A stretch of 64,000 nucleotides of DNA from Campylobacter aviculae (GCF_005406215.1 NZ_NXMA01000006.1:1-64000), one strand, 5' to 3'. Positions 50,426-58,282 are shown, counted from the first letter of the stretch. Notes: a model not told the origin generated them from the sequence alone. Numbers and translations are program-made.

Positions 50426-51538
50426 ATGAACGAATTTTCAGTAGAAGAGATGCAACATAACAAAGGCGCTAAAATCAAAGTTATAGGCTGCGGTGGCGGA
50501 GGCGGTAATATGATTAATCATATGGTAAAAATGGGTTTAAATGATCTTGATCTCATAGCTGCTAATACTGATGCGCAAGCTATTTCAAACTCTTTAGCAA
50601 AGACTAAAATTCAGCTTGGCGAGAAAAAGACAAAAGGACTTGGGGCGGGTATGCTTCCTGAGGTTGGAGCTGAAAGTGCTAGAGAAAGTTTTGAGGAAAT
50701 TAAAGCAAGTTTAAGTCAAAGCGATATTGTTTTTATTGCTTCAGGTTTTGGAGGAGGTACCGGAACGGGTGCTACGCCAGTTATTGCACAAGCGGCTAAA
50801 GAAATTGGTGCCTTAACTGTTTCAGTTGTTACTATGCCTTTTACTTTCGAAGGGAAGCAAAGAAAAAAACTTGCCGAAAATGGACTTCTTGAGCTTAAAA
50901 AAGAAAGTGATTCTATCCTTGTAATTCAAAATGAAAAACTTTTAAGTATTATAGATAAAAAAGCAGGTATTAAAGATGCTTTTAAATTGGTTGATGATAT
51001 TTTAGCCCGTGCTGTTAAAGGCATGGTTTCTATACTTTTAGATAATGGCGATATTAATGTTGATTTTGCAGATGTTAGAACGATTATGAGTCATCGAGGA
51101 CTTGCTCTTATGGGTGTTGGAAGTGCAAGTGGTGAAAACGCCATAGAAGAAGCACTTTCTAATGCAATTGAATCTCCATTACTCGATGGTATGGATATTA
51201 AGGGTGCAAAAGGTGTGATTTTGCATTTTAAAACTAGTTCTAATTGCTCTTTGATTGAAATTTCAGCTGCTGCGAATAGCATAGAAGAAATTGTTGATGA
51301 AAATGCTAAAATTATATTTGGTTCCACTACAGATGATAGTATGGAAGATAGGGTAGAAGTTACTATTATTGCTACAGGATTTGAAGATAAGGATGCTGCT
51401 TCGAAAAAATCTTCCGAAGGTACTGAGGCTATTAAGAAAAACCCTTATTTAAACCTTAAAAAAGTAAGTGGTGGTTTTGACGAAGAAATTATGGCTCAGA
51501 TTGAAACTCCTACATTTTTACGTCGTCAAATGGATTGA
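50426..51538 (+). CDS. ftsZ: Cell division protein FtsZ
   Basis: FtsZ is the tubulin-like GTPase of the Z ring. The tubulin signature GGGTGTGATP and the N-terminal GCGGGGGNMINHM are intact, as is the catalytic T7 loop NVDFADVRTIM. The C-terminal tail ends ...IETPTFLRRQMD, the conserved peptide that binds FtsA. It has 370 residues. AAGGAGAG precedes the ATG. Confidence 0.97.
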   Translation: MNEFSVEEMQHNKGAKIKVIGCGGGGGNMINHMVKMGLNDLDLIAANTDAQAISNSLAKTKIQLGEKKTKGLGAGMLPEVGAESARESFEEIKASLSQSDIVFIASGFGGGTGTGATPVIAQAAKEIGALTVSVVTMPFTFEGKQRKKLAENGLLELKKESDSILVIQNEKLLSIIDKKAGIKDAFKLVDDILARAVKGMVSILLDNGDINVDFADVRTIMSHRGLALMGVGSASGENAIEEALSNAIESPLLDGMDIKGAKGVILHFKTSSNCSLIEISAAANSIEEIVDENAKIIFGSTTDDSMEDRVEVTIIATGFEDKDAASKKSSEGTEAIKKNPYLNLKKVSGGFDEEIMAQIETPTFLRRQMD

Positions 51539-51547
51539 TAACCTCAA

Positions 51548-51566
51548 GCAAGACTTTAAGTCTTGC
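51548..51566 (+). terminator. Hairpin after ftsZ
   Basis: GCAAGACT and AGTCTTGC (51548-51566) form a perfect 8-base stem with a TTA loop just after the ftsZ stop. A T-rich tract follows only after about 20 bases, so it is a terminator or mRNA-stabilising hairpin; both fit. Confidence 0.55.
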
Positions 51567-51629
51567 GTTATTCTATAAAATCTTATTTTTTTTCTTGCAA
51601 CTTCATATTTTTTCGATTTTTTAAAAAAG

Positions 51630-51647
51630 TTGGAACACTCTTTGCTT
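51630..51647 (+). promoter_or_regulatory. Sigma-54 promoter of flgG2-flgG
   Basis: GTTGGAACACTCTTTGCTTT has GG and GC exactly 10 bases apart and is nearly the same as the flgH promoter. The expected start lies ~30 bases before the flgG2 ATG. Confidence 0.93.
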
Positions 51648-51685
51648 TTTATATTTTTGTAAAAATTAATTTTATAGGTGAAAAT

Positions 51686-52498
51686 ATGCAAAATGGATAT
51701 TATCAAGCAACAGGTGGTATGGTAACTCAGTTTAATAAACTTGATGTTATTACAAACAATCTTGCCAATATTAACACAAGTGGATATAAAAGAGATGATG
51801 TTGTGATTGCAGATTTTAAAAGGATTTTTAAAGAAACTCAGGATGAGTTGCCTATAGAAAATCATACAAGAGACGCTTCGCGTTTTGTTAATACTACTAT
51901 AGACACTATCCCACAGGTTTCTCAAGAATACACAGATTTTAGCTTAGGTTCTTTAAAAGCTACTAATAATCCTTTAGATTTTGCAATAACGAGAGAAGAT
52001 GCTTTTTATTTGGTTCAAACCAAAGACGGGGAAGTAAGATTAACCAAAGATGGCAATTTTCAGCTAGATAATGAGGGCTATTTGGTTAATAAGCAAGGTT
52101 ATAGGGTATTAAGTAGCGATTATTTTAATAACCCTCAAAATGCAGGAATTCATGTTTCAGATGGTGTAGCACAAATAAATGCTGACAAAAATGGAAATAT
52201 TGAAGTTGATGGCGTAAGAAATGCGAGATTGTTTATTGCGCAAGTAGATGATATAAGGGCTTTGCAAAAAGATGGAGATAATGTTTACAAGATCGATGAT
52301 TTAACTCGCATTAGAGATTTGGATAATTCTAATGCAGTGCGTCAAGGTTTCTCTCAAGGTTCTAATGTCAATCCAGTGACTGAGATGGTAGGTTTAATTG
52401 AAGCCAATAGAATGGTTGAGATGTATCAAAAAGTTATGACAGCTCATATGGATGATTTAAATCAAGAAGCTATTAATAAGCTTGCATCTGTTAAATAA
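51686..52498 (+). CDS. flgG2: Flagellar proximal rod protein FlgG2 (FlgF-like)
   Basis: This is a flagellar basal-body rod protein. The N-terminal rod motif FNKLDVITNNLANINTSGYKR and the C-terminal EMVGLIEANRMVEMYQKVM are characteristic. The true start is the ATG at 51686, after TAGGTGAAAAT, giving 270 residues; upstream in-frame codons lie in the sigma-54 promoter and leader. It is followed 21 bases later by flgG. C. jejuni names this gene flgG2 (Cj0697). Confidence 0.93.
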   Translation: MQNGYYQATGGMVTQFNKLDVITNNLANINTSGYKRDDVVIADFKRIFKETQDELPIENHTRDASRFVNTTIDTIPQVSQEYTDFSLGSLKATNNPLDFAITREDAFYLVQTKDGEVRLTKDGNFQLDNEGYLVNKQGYRVLSSDYFNNPQNAGIHVSDGVAQINADKNGNIEVDGVRNARLFIAQVDDIRALQKDGDNVYKIDDLTRIRDLDNSNAVRQGFSQGSNVNPVTEMVGLIEANRMVEMYQKVMTAHMDDLNQEAINKLASVK

Positions 52499-52519
52499 TA
52501 AAGATTAAAGGATAAGAAA

Positions 52520-53311
52520 ATGATGAGATCACTTCATACTGCAGCTACAGGAATGGTAGCGCAGCAAACACAAATTGATGTTACTTCTAACAATATCGCT
52601 AATGTTAATACGGCTGGTTTTAAGAAAAGTCGTGCCGAATTTGCTGATTTGATGTATCAGGTTATGAAATACGCAGGAACTTCAACTTCAGCTACAACTC
52701 TTTCTCCTTCAGGCATAGAAGTGGGTGTTGGTGTGCGTCCAACTGCGGTAACTAAAGTTTTTACTGAAGGAAATTTAAAAGCAACGAGTACGGATAGCCT
52801 TGATATGGCAATTGCTGGAAATGGCTTTTTTCAAATTCAACTGCCTGATGGAACTATAGGATATACAAGAAATGGACAATTTACAAAAGATAACGAAGGT
52901 AATATTGTAAATTCAGATGGCTATAGATTACTGCCTGAGATGACTATACCAGAAGGTGCAACTGCTATCAATGTGGCAACCGATGGAACCGTGTCAGTTA
53001 TGTTACCAGGAGAACAACAAGAAACTCAAATTGGACAAATAGAATTGGTACAATTTATAAATCCTGCCGGGCTTCATTCTATGGGAGATAATTTATATCT
53101 TGAAACGGGTGCAAGCGGTGCGCCAGTTGCTGGAATAGCGGGACAGGATGGACTAGGAACTGTTAGGCATGGATTTGTAGAGCTTAGCAATGTCCAACTT
53201 GTTGAAGAGATGACAGATCTTATTACAGGACAAAGAGCTTATGAGGCCGGATCAAAAGCTATTACTACAAGTGATGATATGTTAGGTATTGTAAATCAAT
53301 TGAAGCGATAG
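52520..53311 (+). CDS. flgG: Flagellar distal rod protein FlgG
   Basis: FlgG makes the distal rod. The start MRSLHTAATGM, the rod motif DVTSNNIANVNTAGFKK and the C-terminal LVEEMTDLITGQRAYEAGSK match the family strongly. It has 263 residues. AAGGATAAGAAA precedes the ATG. It is the last flagellar gene of the run and ends at a strong terminator, beyond which the gene order departs from C. jejuni. Confidence 0.97.
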   Translation: MMRSLHTAATGMVAQQTQIDVTSNNIANVNTAGFKKSRAEFADLMYQVMKYAGTSTSATTLSPSGIEVGVGVRPTAVTKVFTEGNLKATSTDSLDMAIAGNGFFQIQLPDGTIGYTRNGQFTKDNEGNIVNSDGYRLLPEMTIPEGATAINVATDGTVSVMLPGEQQETQIGQIELVQFINPAGLHSMGDNLYLETGASGAPVAGIAGQDGLGTVRHGFVELSNVQLVEEMTDLITGQRAYEAGSKAITTSDDMLGIVNQLKR

Positions 53312-53327
53312 TTTAATTAGAATTTTT

Positions 53328-53353
53328 AGTTTATGGTATTTTTACCATAAACT
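53328..53353 (+). terminator. Rho-independent terminator after flgG
   Basis: AGTTTATGGTA and TACCATAAACT form a perfect 11-base stem with a TTTT loop, followed by CATTTTTG. It closes the flgG2-flgG operon and marks the left border of the accessory block. Confidence 0.88.
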
Positions 53354-53377
53354 CATTTTTGATAATTTTTCAATTTT

Positions 53378-53722
53378 TTACCAATTTATACATTATCATT
53401 AAATTATATTAAAAAATAAAAAACTTTTAAAGTGTTATAAATTCATTATAAACATTATTTAAACCCTTAAAAATTAAGACTTTTAAAAATTTGATTTAAA
53501 ATTATCATTTATGATAAAATAGTTTATGTTATATTTTTATCATAGAAGAGATAAATTATGATTAAAAAATTACTTAGCATTGCAACTTTAGGTGCTTTAT
53601 TAGCAAGTTCTGCTTTTGGGGATGATTTTCTAGCTAAAGTCAGTAATGGTGCACTCAGTGATAATAGCGCAGGTGTTAAAGTTCTTAGTCTTAATGAGAT
53701 GAAAGATGTTAAGGGTGGGTAT
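53378..53722 (+). repeat. Duplicated promoter plus leader module, copy 1
   Basis: About 345 bases here closely match 55394-55737. The match starts ~180 bases upstream of the start codon, includes the -10 box and the whole signal/leader coding part, and ends just after the GG codons. After that the two genes diverge. The pattern points to a duplication of the regulatory and export part with a variable mature part. Confidence 0.85.
53515..53520 (+). promoter_or_regulatory. -10 box of the first double-glycine precursor gene
   Basis: ATGATAAAAT, with TAAAAT at 53515-53520, follows an A/T-periodic upstream stretch and lies ~38 bases before the ATG. The same box occurs in the duplicate at 55530-55535. 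No sigma-54 or sigma-28 element is seen here, so housekeeping transcription is likely. Confidence 0.6.
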
Positions 53723-54160
53723 GGATTGTTGCAAACTAATACAGGACAACAAGTATTTACTTTGCAAAATCTAAATATAGGAATGACAAAACTTACACAA
53801 ATTGGTATTATTATTGGAATGACTGATTTTGAAAGAAGATATAAAGTTAGCTGTGGTTTTGCGGGTGACAAATGCGATCATTTAAAAAATGATTTTTATG
53901 CAAAATCTAATTATAGAGATTTAGCAAATATTGCTAACCCTGATCTTAACCAATATCTTGCAGTTACTGCAACTAAAACTGTCATAGCAACTCCTTTTGG
54001 TATCCCGAAAATTCAGTTTGCAGAAGGATTTGCAATTGTAGGTGTATACGGGGAAAATGTATACAAAATTAGAAATACTTTCACTTCAAGCACAATTGCA
54101 TATGATATAAAAAGTAGATTTCAAAAACAAATCAATAATATTCTTGCAACTTACTATTGA
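53558..54160 (+). CDS. Exported double-glycine-leader precursor, copy 1 (unknown function)
   Basis: I do not recognise the mature protein. Residues 1-21 form a Sec signal peptide (MIKKLL...ALLASSAFG, cut before DD). Residues 43-54 read LSLNEMKDVKGG, an exact match to the double-glycine leader pattern LSxxExxxxxGG that C39 peptidases cut. The mature part would start at Tyr55 and have 146 residues, with two cysteines (CGFAGDKC). Two leaders in series imply Sec export first and a second cut in the periplasm. A C39 peptidase with a signal peptide lies 5 kb away. It could be a secreted bacteriocin-like, adhesive or fibre protein. Confidence 0.8.
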   Translation: MIKKLLSIATLGALLASSAFGDDFLAKVSNGALSDNSAGVKVLSLNEMKDVKGGYGLLQTNTGQQVFTLQNLNIGMTKLTQIGIIIGMTDFERRYKVSCGFAGDKCDHLKNDFYAKSNYRDLANIANPDLNQYLAVTATKTVIATPFGIPKIQFAEGFAIVGVYGENVYKIRNTFTSSTIAYDIKSRFQKQINNILATYY

Positions 54161-54232
54161 TAAATAGTTATTTATAGGGAAGATTTTTAATGATAAGAAT
54201 ATAAATTCAAGTAATTATCTTTTAAATTTTAA

Positions 54233-54267
54233 ATTTTGGAATAGAATTTGCTATTTTATTCCAAAAT
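54233..54267 (+). promoter_or_regulatory. Sigma-54 promoter inside an 11-base inverted repeat
   Basis: TTGGAATAGAATTTGCTA carries GG at 54238-54239 and GC at 54250-54251, 10 bases apart. The perfect inverted repeat ATTTTGGAATA / TATTCCAAAAT (54233-54243, 54257-54267) brackets it. The repeat could be an operator or an RNA hairpin of the leader. The ATG of the downstream gene is ~34 bases after the -12 element. Confidence 0.7.
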
Positions 54268-54284
54268 AAATAAGGATTAAAACA

Positions 54285-55334
54285 ATGTTAAATTTTAATA
54301 CAAGTTTTGGCAATAATCTCTTTACTAATTTAAACATTAATGTTAAAAAAAATCAAAGTTCTTTAAATTCTTCTAATAGCAATGTTAAAAATTTACAAGA
54401 ATTAAAAGAAGGTTCTAACACAAATAATAAAGTATTAGGTTATAAAGTAGATAAAGATGGATATTTTACCAGTGAGTTTAATAAAGCAGCGGGAATTCCT
54501 GAAGATATAAAAATTCATTCTAGTACTATGGAAAGCTTGGTTTCAAATTGGGCTTCAAGTGATGATCCTTTAAGAGTTTTTAGACATGTAGATATAGCTA
54601 AAACCATAGGAAATGCTTATAAAATTTTAAGTCAAGTAGTGGGCGAAGATGTTTTAAATTCTAAAGATAGTTTCACACTTGATGAAATAGCAAAATTCCC
54701 ACAAGGTTATAAATATAATGCTCAAACAATGCAAGTGGTAGATACTTATAATAATATAAAAAATACTTTTAATGAAATATTACTAGAAGAAAAAAATAGC
54801 ATTATTAATCAAAGGATAGATATATCTTATTTGTTTAATAATACTTATGAAGAATTCACAAAAAATGAAGCTGCAACGCATGATATTTTTGGTGGTATAG
54901 ATGATTTTGATACCACACCTTCTAAATATACAAATTCTGACGGTTCTATCACTAAAGGTGGGCTTTTAATTGCTTTAATTAACTCTAATATGTATATTAT
55001 AGAGGGTGAAGCTTCTTCAAATGGTAAAATTCAAGGATTTGATAAGTCTATGTCCGCAGAAGATATAAAAAATTATAATCCAGCTGATGATCCTAAAGCT
55101 GTAGGAGAATTCAGCGTTAGTTTTAAACCAAATTTAAAAATTTCTAATTCAATTTTAAATGAAAATGATAACTCTGCAAAAGGATTTGATGAATTGTTTA
55201 AAAACTACAAAGATCCTATATCTAAAATATTTGAAGATATGGAAAAATTTCAAAAAGAACAATTAGAACGTTTAGAAAAACAAAGAAAAGCAAAAAGACT
55301 AGCTGAACAAAGAAAAGTTGATATAAGAGTTTAG
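54285..55334 (+). CDS. VDxDG-motif family protein, member 2 (unknown function)
   Basis: The protein has 349 residues and no signal peptide or membrane segment. The N-terminal ~45 residues are Asn/Ser-rich. Residues 51-77 hold the family motif (GYKVDKDGYF, then FNKAAGIPEDIKI), followed by RHVDIAKTIGNAYKIL, shared with the protein at 56894. The C-terminus is a charged helix ending KVDIRV. AAGGATTAAAACA gives the ribosome-binding site. It has its own sigma-54 promoter, so it belongs with flagellar class 2 genes, perhaps as a protein secreted by the flagellar apparatus or a regulator. This is a guess from regulation alone. Confidence 0.75.
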   Translation: MLNFNTSFGNNLFTNLNINVKKNQSSLNSSNSNVKNLQELKEGSNTNNKVLGYKVDKDGYFTSEFNKAAGIPEDIKIHSSTMESLVSNWASSDDPLRVFRHVDIAKTIGNAYKILSQVVGEDVLNSKDSFTLDEIAKFPQGYKYNAQTMQVVDTYNNIKNTFNEILLEEKNSIINQRIDISYLFNNTYEEFTKNEAATHDIFGGIDDFDTTPSKYTNSDGSITKGGLLIALINSNMYIIEGEASSNGKIQGFDKSMSAEDIKNYNPADDPKAVGEFSVSFKPNLKISNSILNENDNSAKGFDELFKNYKDPISKIFEDMEKFQKEQLERLEKQRKAKRLAEQRKVDIRV

Positions 55335-55393
55335 AGTTTTAATCTTTTTAGAATTTAAGTTAATATTATATTTTTTTATTGATATAAATAATA

Positions 55394-55737
55394 TTACCAA
55401 TTGACACACTATATTAAATTATATTAAAAAAATAAAAAACTTTTAAAACACTAAAAATTCATTATAAATATTATTCAAATCTCTACAAATTAAGACTTTT
55501 AAAAATTTGATTTAAATAATCAACTGTGATAAAATAAACATACTTTAATAGAAAGGAGTAAACATGATCAAGAAATTATTAAGCGTTGCAACCTTAGGTG
55601 CTTTATTAGCAAGTTCTGCTTTTGCAGATGATTTTTTAGTTAAAGTCAGTAATGGTGCACTCAGTGATAATAGTGCAGGTGTTAAAGTTCTTAACCTTAA
55701 TGAAATGAAAGATGTTAAGGGTGGGTATTTAATACAA
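55394..55737 (+). repeat. Duplicated promoter plus leader module, copy 2
   Basis: This copy matches 53378-53722 through the promoter region, the start codon and the signal/GG-leader codons, with scattered substitutions. The sequences after the GG codons are unrelated at the nucleotide level by eye. Confidence 0.85.
55530..55535 (+). promoter_or_regulatory. -10 box of the second double-glycine precursor gene
   Basis: TGTGATAAAATAAACA carries TAAAAT, aligned with the box in copy 1. A strong AGAAAGGAGTAAAC ribosome-binding site follows before the ATG at 55564, better than the one of copy 1. Confidence 0.6.
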
Positions 55738-56132
55738 GCAAAACACAATAATATTAATGAATATTATGTTATAGCAAGATATACCAGTGCGGAAGCGAAT
55801 TATATTTTAAATTATGCTTATAATACAAATGGTCCGGATTAGGACAATCAGATTGTGCAAATCCAAGCATAAATAGGTTGCAAGCTTTTTTAAATGTTAC
55901 GAACAATTCCGTTGATTTTTTTCCTATGTATTCAGTAAAGAGAAATATAGGATATAGTAGATATGGAAAATATGTATACTTTACCTATGGCGTAGGCGTC
56001 GCGGACAGCAAGGGACAAATCTATAAATTTAATTCTAGTCCTATGTTAAATTATAATATGATTATTAAAGAAATGGCAAATAAATACAAAGAGCAAATGG
56101 AATATGCTCTTAGAGGATGGAGTGTAAGATGA
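55564..56132 (+). pseudogene. Exported double-glycine-leader precursor, copy 2, frameshifted
   Basis: The first frame runs from ATG 55564 to a TAG at 55840-55842. Signal peptide (SSAFA) and leader (LNLNEMKDVKGGY, Ser replaced by Asn) are intact. From 55833 the other frame continues without interruption as SGLGQSDCANPSINRLQ... to a TGA at 56130-56132. One missing base near 55831-55832 would restore a ~189-residue protein close in length to copy 1 (200), with an aligned Cys region. No homopolymer lies at the break, so slipped-strand phase variation is unlikely; a recent mutation, a sequencing error or a truncated but functional peptide are the options. Confidence 0.75.
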
Positions 56133-56737
56133 TAACAATAGGTGTGTTAAATGGATTTGGTGTATTAGATTATACTAAAAAAAATCCAATACCAAAAGAT
56201 CCGCATCCGCAACTTACAAATCAAGAAAGGGAGCAATTGATTAATAGTTTTTCACGGATGCAAAAATATTATGAAGAATTAGGTGAAAAAAATGAAATAC
56301 TTGATGGATCAATAGAAGATAAACTTAGACAAGGCAAATTATCTCAAACAGAGTTTCATTCTTTGCTTGATTGGATAAATAAAAACACACAAGAAATGTA
56401 TTGGGGTGATAATTATGATGAAGATGTGATTAAAATATTCCATACAAGCAAAACAATAGACGAATTTAAAGAAAAGTGGCTTAAACTTCAAGAAACTCAA
56501 AAGCAATATACCGAAGCATTTTATACTAGCAATAGTATAAGTGATTTTAAAAATAAAACTAGTGAAAATAAACCCTTCAAACCCATCCAAGCAGAAAGTA
56601 AAAACAAAGAAACTTACAAAGATGAAATAAAAAATAATTTTTGGGAACAATTTTTAAAAGTTCAAAAAGAAAATGGAATAGATATTTTAGAACTTATGGA
56701 AAAACTTAATGAAAAAAGCATAGATAAAAGAGTTTAA
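56129..56737 (+). CDS. Hypothetical protein sharing C-terminal parts with the VDxDG family
   Basis: I do not recognise this 202-residue protein. It lacks the VDxDG motif and any signal peptide, but carries the segment KPFKPIQAESKNKETYKD that is also in the protein at 56894, and ends SIDKRV like the family. I chose the ATG at 56129, which overlaps the frame of the preceding double-glycine gene (ATGA) with TAGAGG ~12 bases upstream; an ATG at 56117 lies directly on that site. The overlap suggests it was translated together with the intact precursor. It may be a shortened, recombined family member. Confidence 0.65.
   Translation: MITIGVLNGFGVLDYTKKNPIPKDPHPQLTNQEREQLINSFSRMQKYYEELGEKNEILDGSIEDKLRQGKLSQTEFHSLLDWINKNTQEMYWGDNYDEDVIKIFHTSKTIDEFKEKWLKLQETQKQYTEAFYTSNSISDFKNKTSENKPFKPIQAESKNKETYKDEIKNNFWEQFLKVQKENGIDILELMEKLNEKSIDKRV
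56570..56625 (+). repeat. 56-base repeat, copy 1 (encodes PFKPIQAESKNKETYKD)
   Basis: These 56 bases match 57992-58047 with a single visible difference (cttaca versus cttata). The match falls in the same reading frame of two different genes and stops sharply on both sides, which suggests gene conversion or shuffling between family members. Confidence 0.85.
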
Positions 56738-56819
56738 AAAATAATTTTAAAACTTAAAATGATTAAAAAAATAAATTTATAAAAATATATCATTAATTTC
56801 TATAACAATATTGCTACCA

Positions 56820-56854
56820 TAAACTTCTCATCATTTCTAACCGATATAGAAATG
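56820..56854 (+). promoter_or_regulatory. Candidate sigma-28 promoter within an inverted repeat
   Basis: TAAA at 56820-56823 and CCGATAT at 56841-56847 are spaced close to the sigma-28 (FliA) pattern, with one extra base of spacing compared with E. coli. CATTTCTA / TAGAAATG (56832-56839, 56847-56854) forms a perfect 8-base inverted repeat around the -10. The ATG at 56894 is ~40 bases downstream. Confidence 0.55.
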
Positions 56855-56893
56855 ATAAAATATTATCTACCACTATAACCAAAAGGCAGTAAA

Positions 56894-58282
56894 ATGATAA
56901 ATAATATAACTTCTTACTCAAATTATAATTACTATACAAATACTTTAAATTCTAAAAAGAATTCTAAAACAAATGATTTGGTAGATAATAATAAAGAAAT
57001 AAACAACAACACAAATTTAAACAATAATAACAATAATAACAATATTTCAAACAATACTTCATTAAAACAAACAAATTCAAATTTAGTAAGTGATAAATCT
57101 AAGGCTGTAGATAAAATACTAGGTTATGGTGTAGATGAAGATGGTTTTTTTACCAGTGATTTTAATGAAGCTGCAGGAATACCTAAAGACTATAAGATTT
57201 ATGCTAAGGGTATGGAGAATTTTGTAAATAGTTTTCTTAAAAGACAACCCTTTTATTCTCAAATTGATATAGCTAAAACTATAGGAAATGCTTATAATTC
57301 TTTTTCTTCTTTAGTGAATGATAAAGAATTAGGGCAAAATTTTAAAGAGCAAGATTTAAAAAATTTATCCAATAATGATGGTATTAATTATTGGAAAAAA
57401 TTTCAAGATAATACTGCAACATTTTGGGAACTTGCTGATATGAAATTAGCAGATTTGGGTTCAGATAAATATCAAATAAAAGATGGTGAAATATCCAAAG
57501 GGAGTGCTTTGATTGCTTTTTTTGCAAATCACCCCATTGTAGAAGGAACAACTACTTTATTAGGTAAAATGGCAGGTTTGGATAAAAATATTAGCAGTAG
57601 TGAAATTAAAGATTTTATATCCTTTATGAATTCTAATCATTTAACTTATTCTGTTCGTATGAAACCTTCTAATCAACAGAACGATTGGGATAATCCCATA
57701 GGAGATAGTTTGTCAATATGGGATTATATGAATAGGGCGAAAAATTTAGGAGATGATAGGCTAATTAAAACTATTGAAAAATTAGGAAAAGAATACAATG
57801 AAATGATTAATTCTAATATGAGCTTAAATGAGTTTAAAACTAAATATTTAGATTTTAAAGAAAGACACGATAAATTTGTAGAACAATTAACTGCAGAAGA
57901 AAAAGCTAAGGGAATTGTCTATCATGCTTTTCCTAACGGACAAAGCATTTCAAATAATAAAAATAAAAAAACACAAGATGACAATACTCAAAAACCCTTC
58001 AAACCCATCCAAGCAGAAAGTAAAAACAAAGAAACTTATAAAGATGATAATATAAGAAATGAACTCATAAAAAAACTTCTTGAAAATAAATTTGATTTAG
58101 CGAAAGAATTAGAAATTCTTTTTAATGTAAAAATAGATAATGACAATACAAATAACAATTCTAATACTAATAACAATAATTCTAACGCTAATGATAACAA
58201 TTCCAACTCTAATACCAATCATCTTAGCAAATTAAGTTCTAAAGCTAAAACTAAACATAGAAGTGTGAATATTAAGGTTTAG
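56894..58282 (+). CDS. VDxDG-motif family protein, member 3 (Asn-rich, unknown function)
   Basis: The protein has 462 residues with no signal or membrane segment. Residues ~31-62 are Asn-rich, and a second Asn/Ser tract lies near residues 415-443. The family motif is at ~76-102 (GYGVDEDGFFTSDFNEAAG, then IPKDYKI), followed by IDIAKTIGNAY. Residues ~367-384 repeat the KPFKPIQAESKN segment. The end is SVNIKV. Its candidate sigma-28 promoter would place it with late flagellar genes; in C. jejuni several such genes encode non-flagellar proteins secreted or co-expressed with the flagellum. Function here is unknown. Confidence 0.75.
   Translation: MINNITSYSNYNYYTNTLNSKKNSKTNDLVDNNKEINNNTNLNNNNNNNNISNNTSLKQTNSNLVSDKSKAVDKILGYGVDEDGFFTSDFNEAAGIPKDYKIYAKGMENFVNSFLKRQPFYSQIDIAKTIGNAYNSFSSLVNDKELGQNFKEQDLKNLSNNDGINYWKKFQDNTATFWELADMKLADLGSDKYQIKDGEISKGSALIAFFANHPIVEGTTTLLGKMAGLDKNISSSEIKDFISFMNSNHLTYSVRMKPSNQQNDWDNPIGDSLSIWDYMNRAKNLGDDRLIKTIEKLGKEYNEMINSNMSLNEFKTKYLDFKERHDKFVEQLTAEEKAKGIVYHAFPNGQSISNNKNKKTQDDNTQKPFKPIQAESKNKETYKDDNIRNELIKKLLENKFDLAKELEILFNVKIDNDNTNNNSNTNNNNSNANDNNSNSNTNHLSKLSSKAKTKHRSVNIKV
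57992..58047 (+). repeat. 56-base repeat, copy 2
   Basis: Partner of the repeat at 56570-56625, in the same frame. It lies just before the charged C-terminal part, which differs between the two proteins. Confidence 0.85.

Noticed and set aside
53558-54160. Classical class II bacteriocin precursor
   Set aside because: The leader motif fits, but the mature part (146 residues) is too long, the gene has a Sec signal, and no ABC exporter with a C39 domain or clear immunity gene is present.
54285-56737. The genes following each double-glycine precursor as immunity proteins
   Set aside because: They are soluble, 200-350 residues, one has its own sigma-54 promoter, and a family member lies far away at the left edge; nothing specific supports immunity.
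57000-58240. Asn-codon repeats (AAC/AAT runs) as a CRISPR or phase-variable tract
   Set aside because: They are irregular AAT/AAC codons encoding low-complexity Asn stretches in one open gene, with no fixed repeat-spacer pattern and no change of frame.
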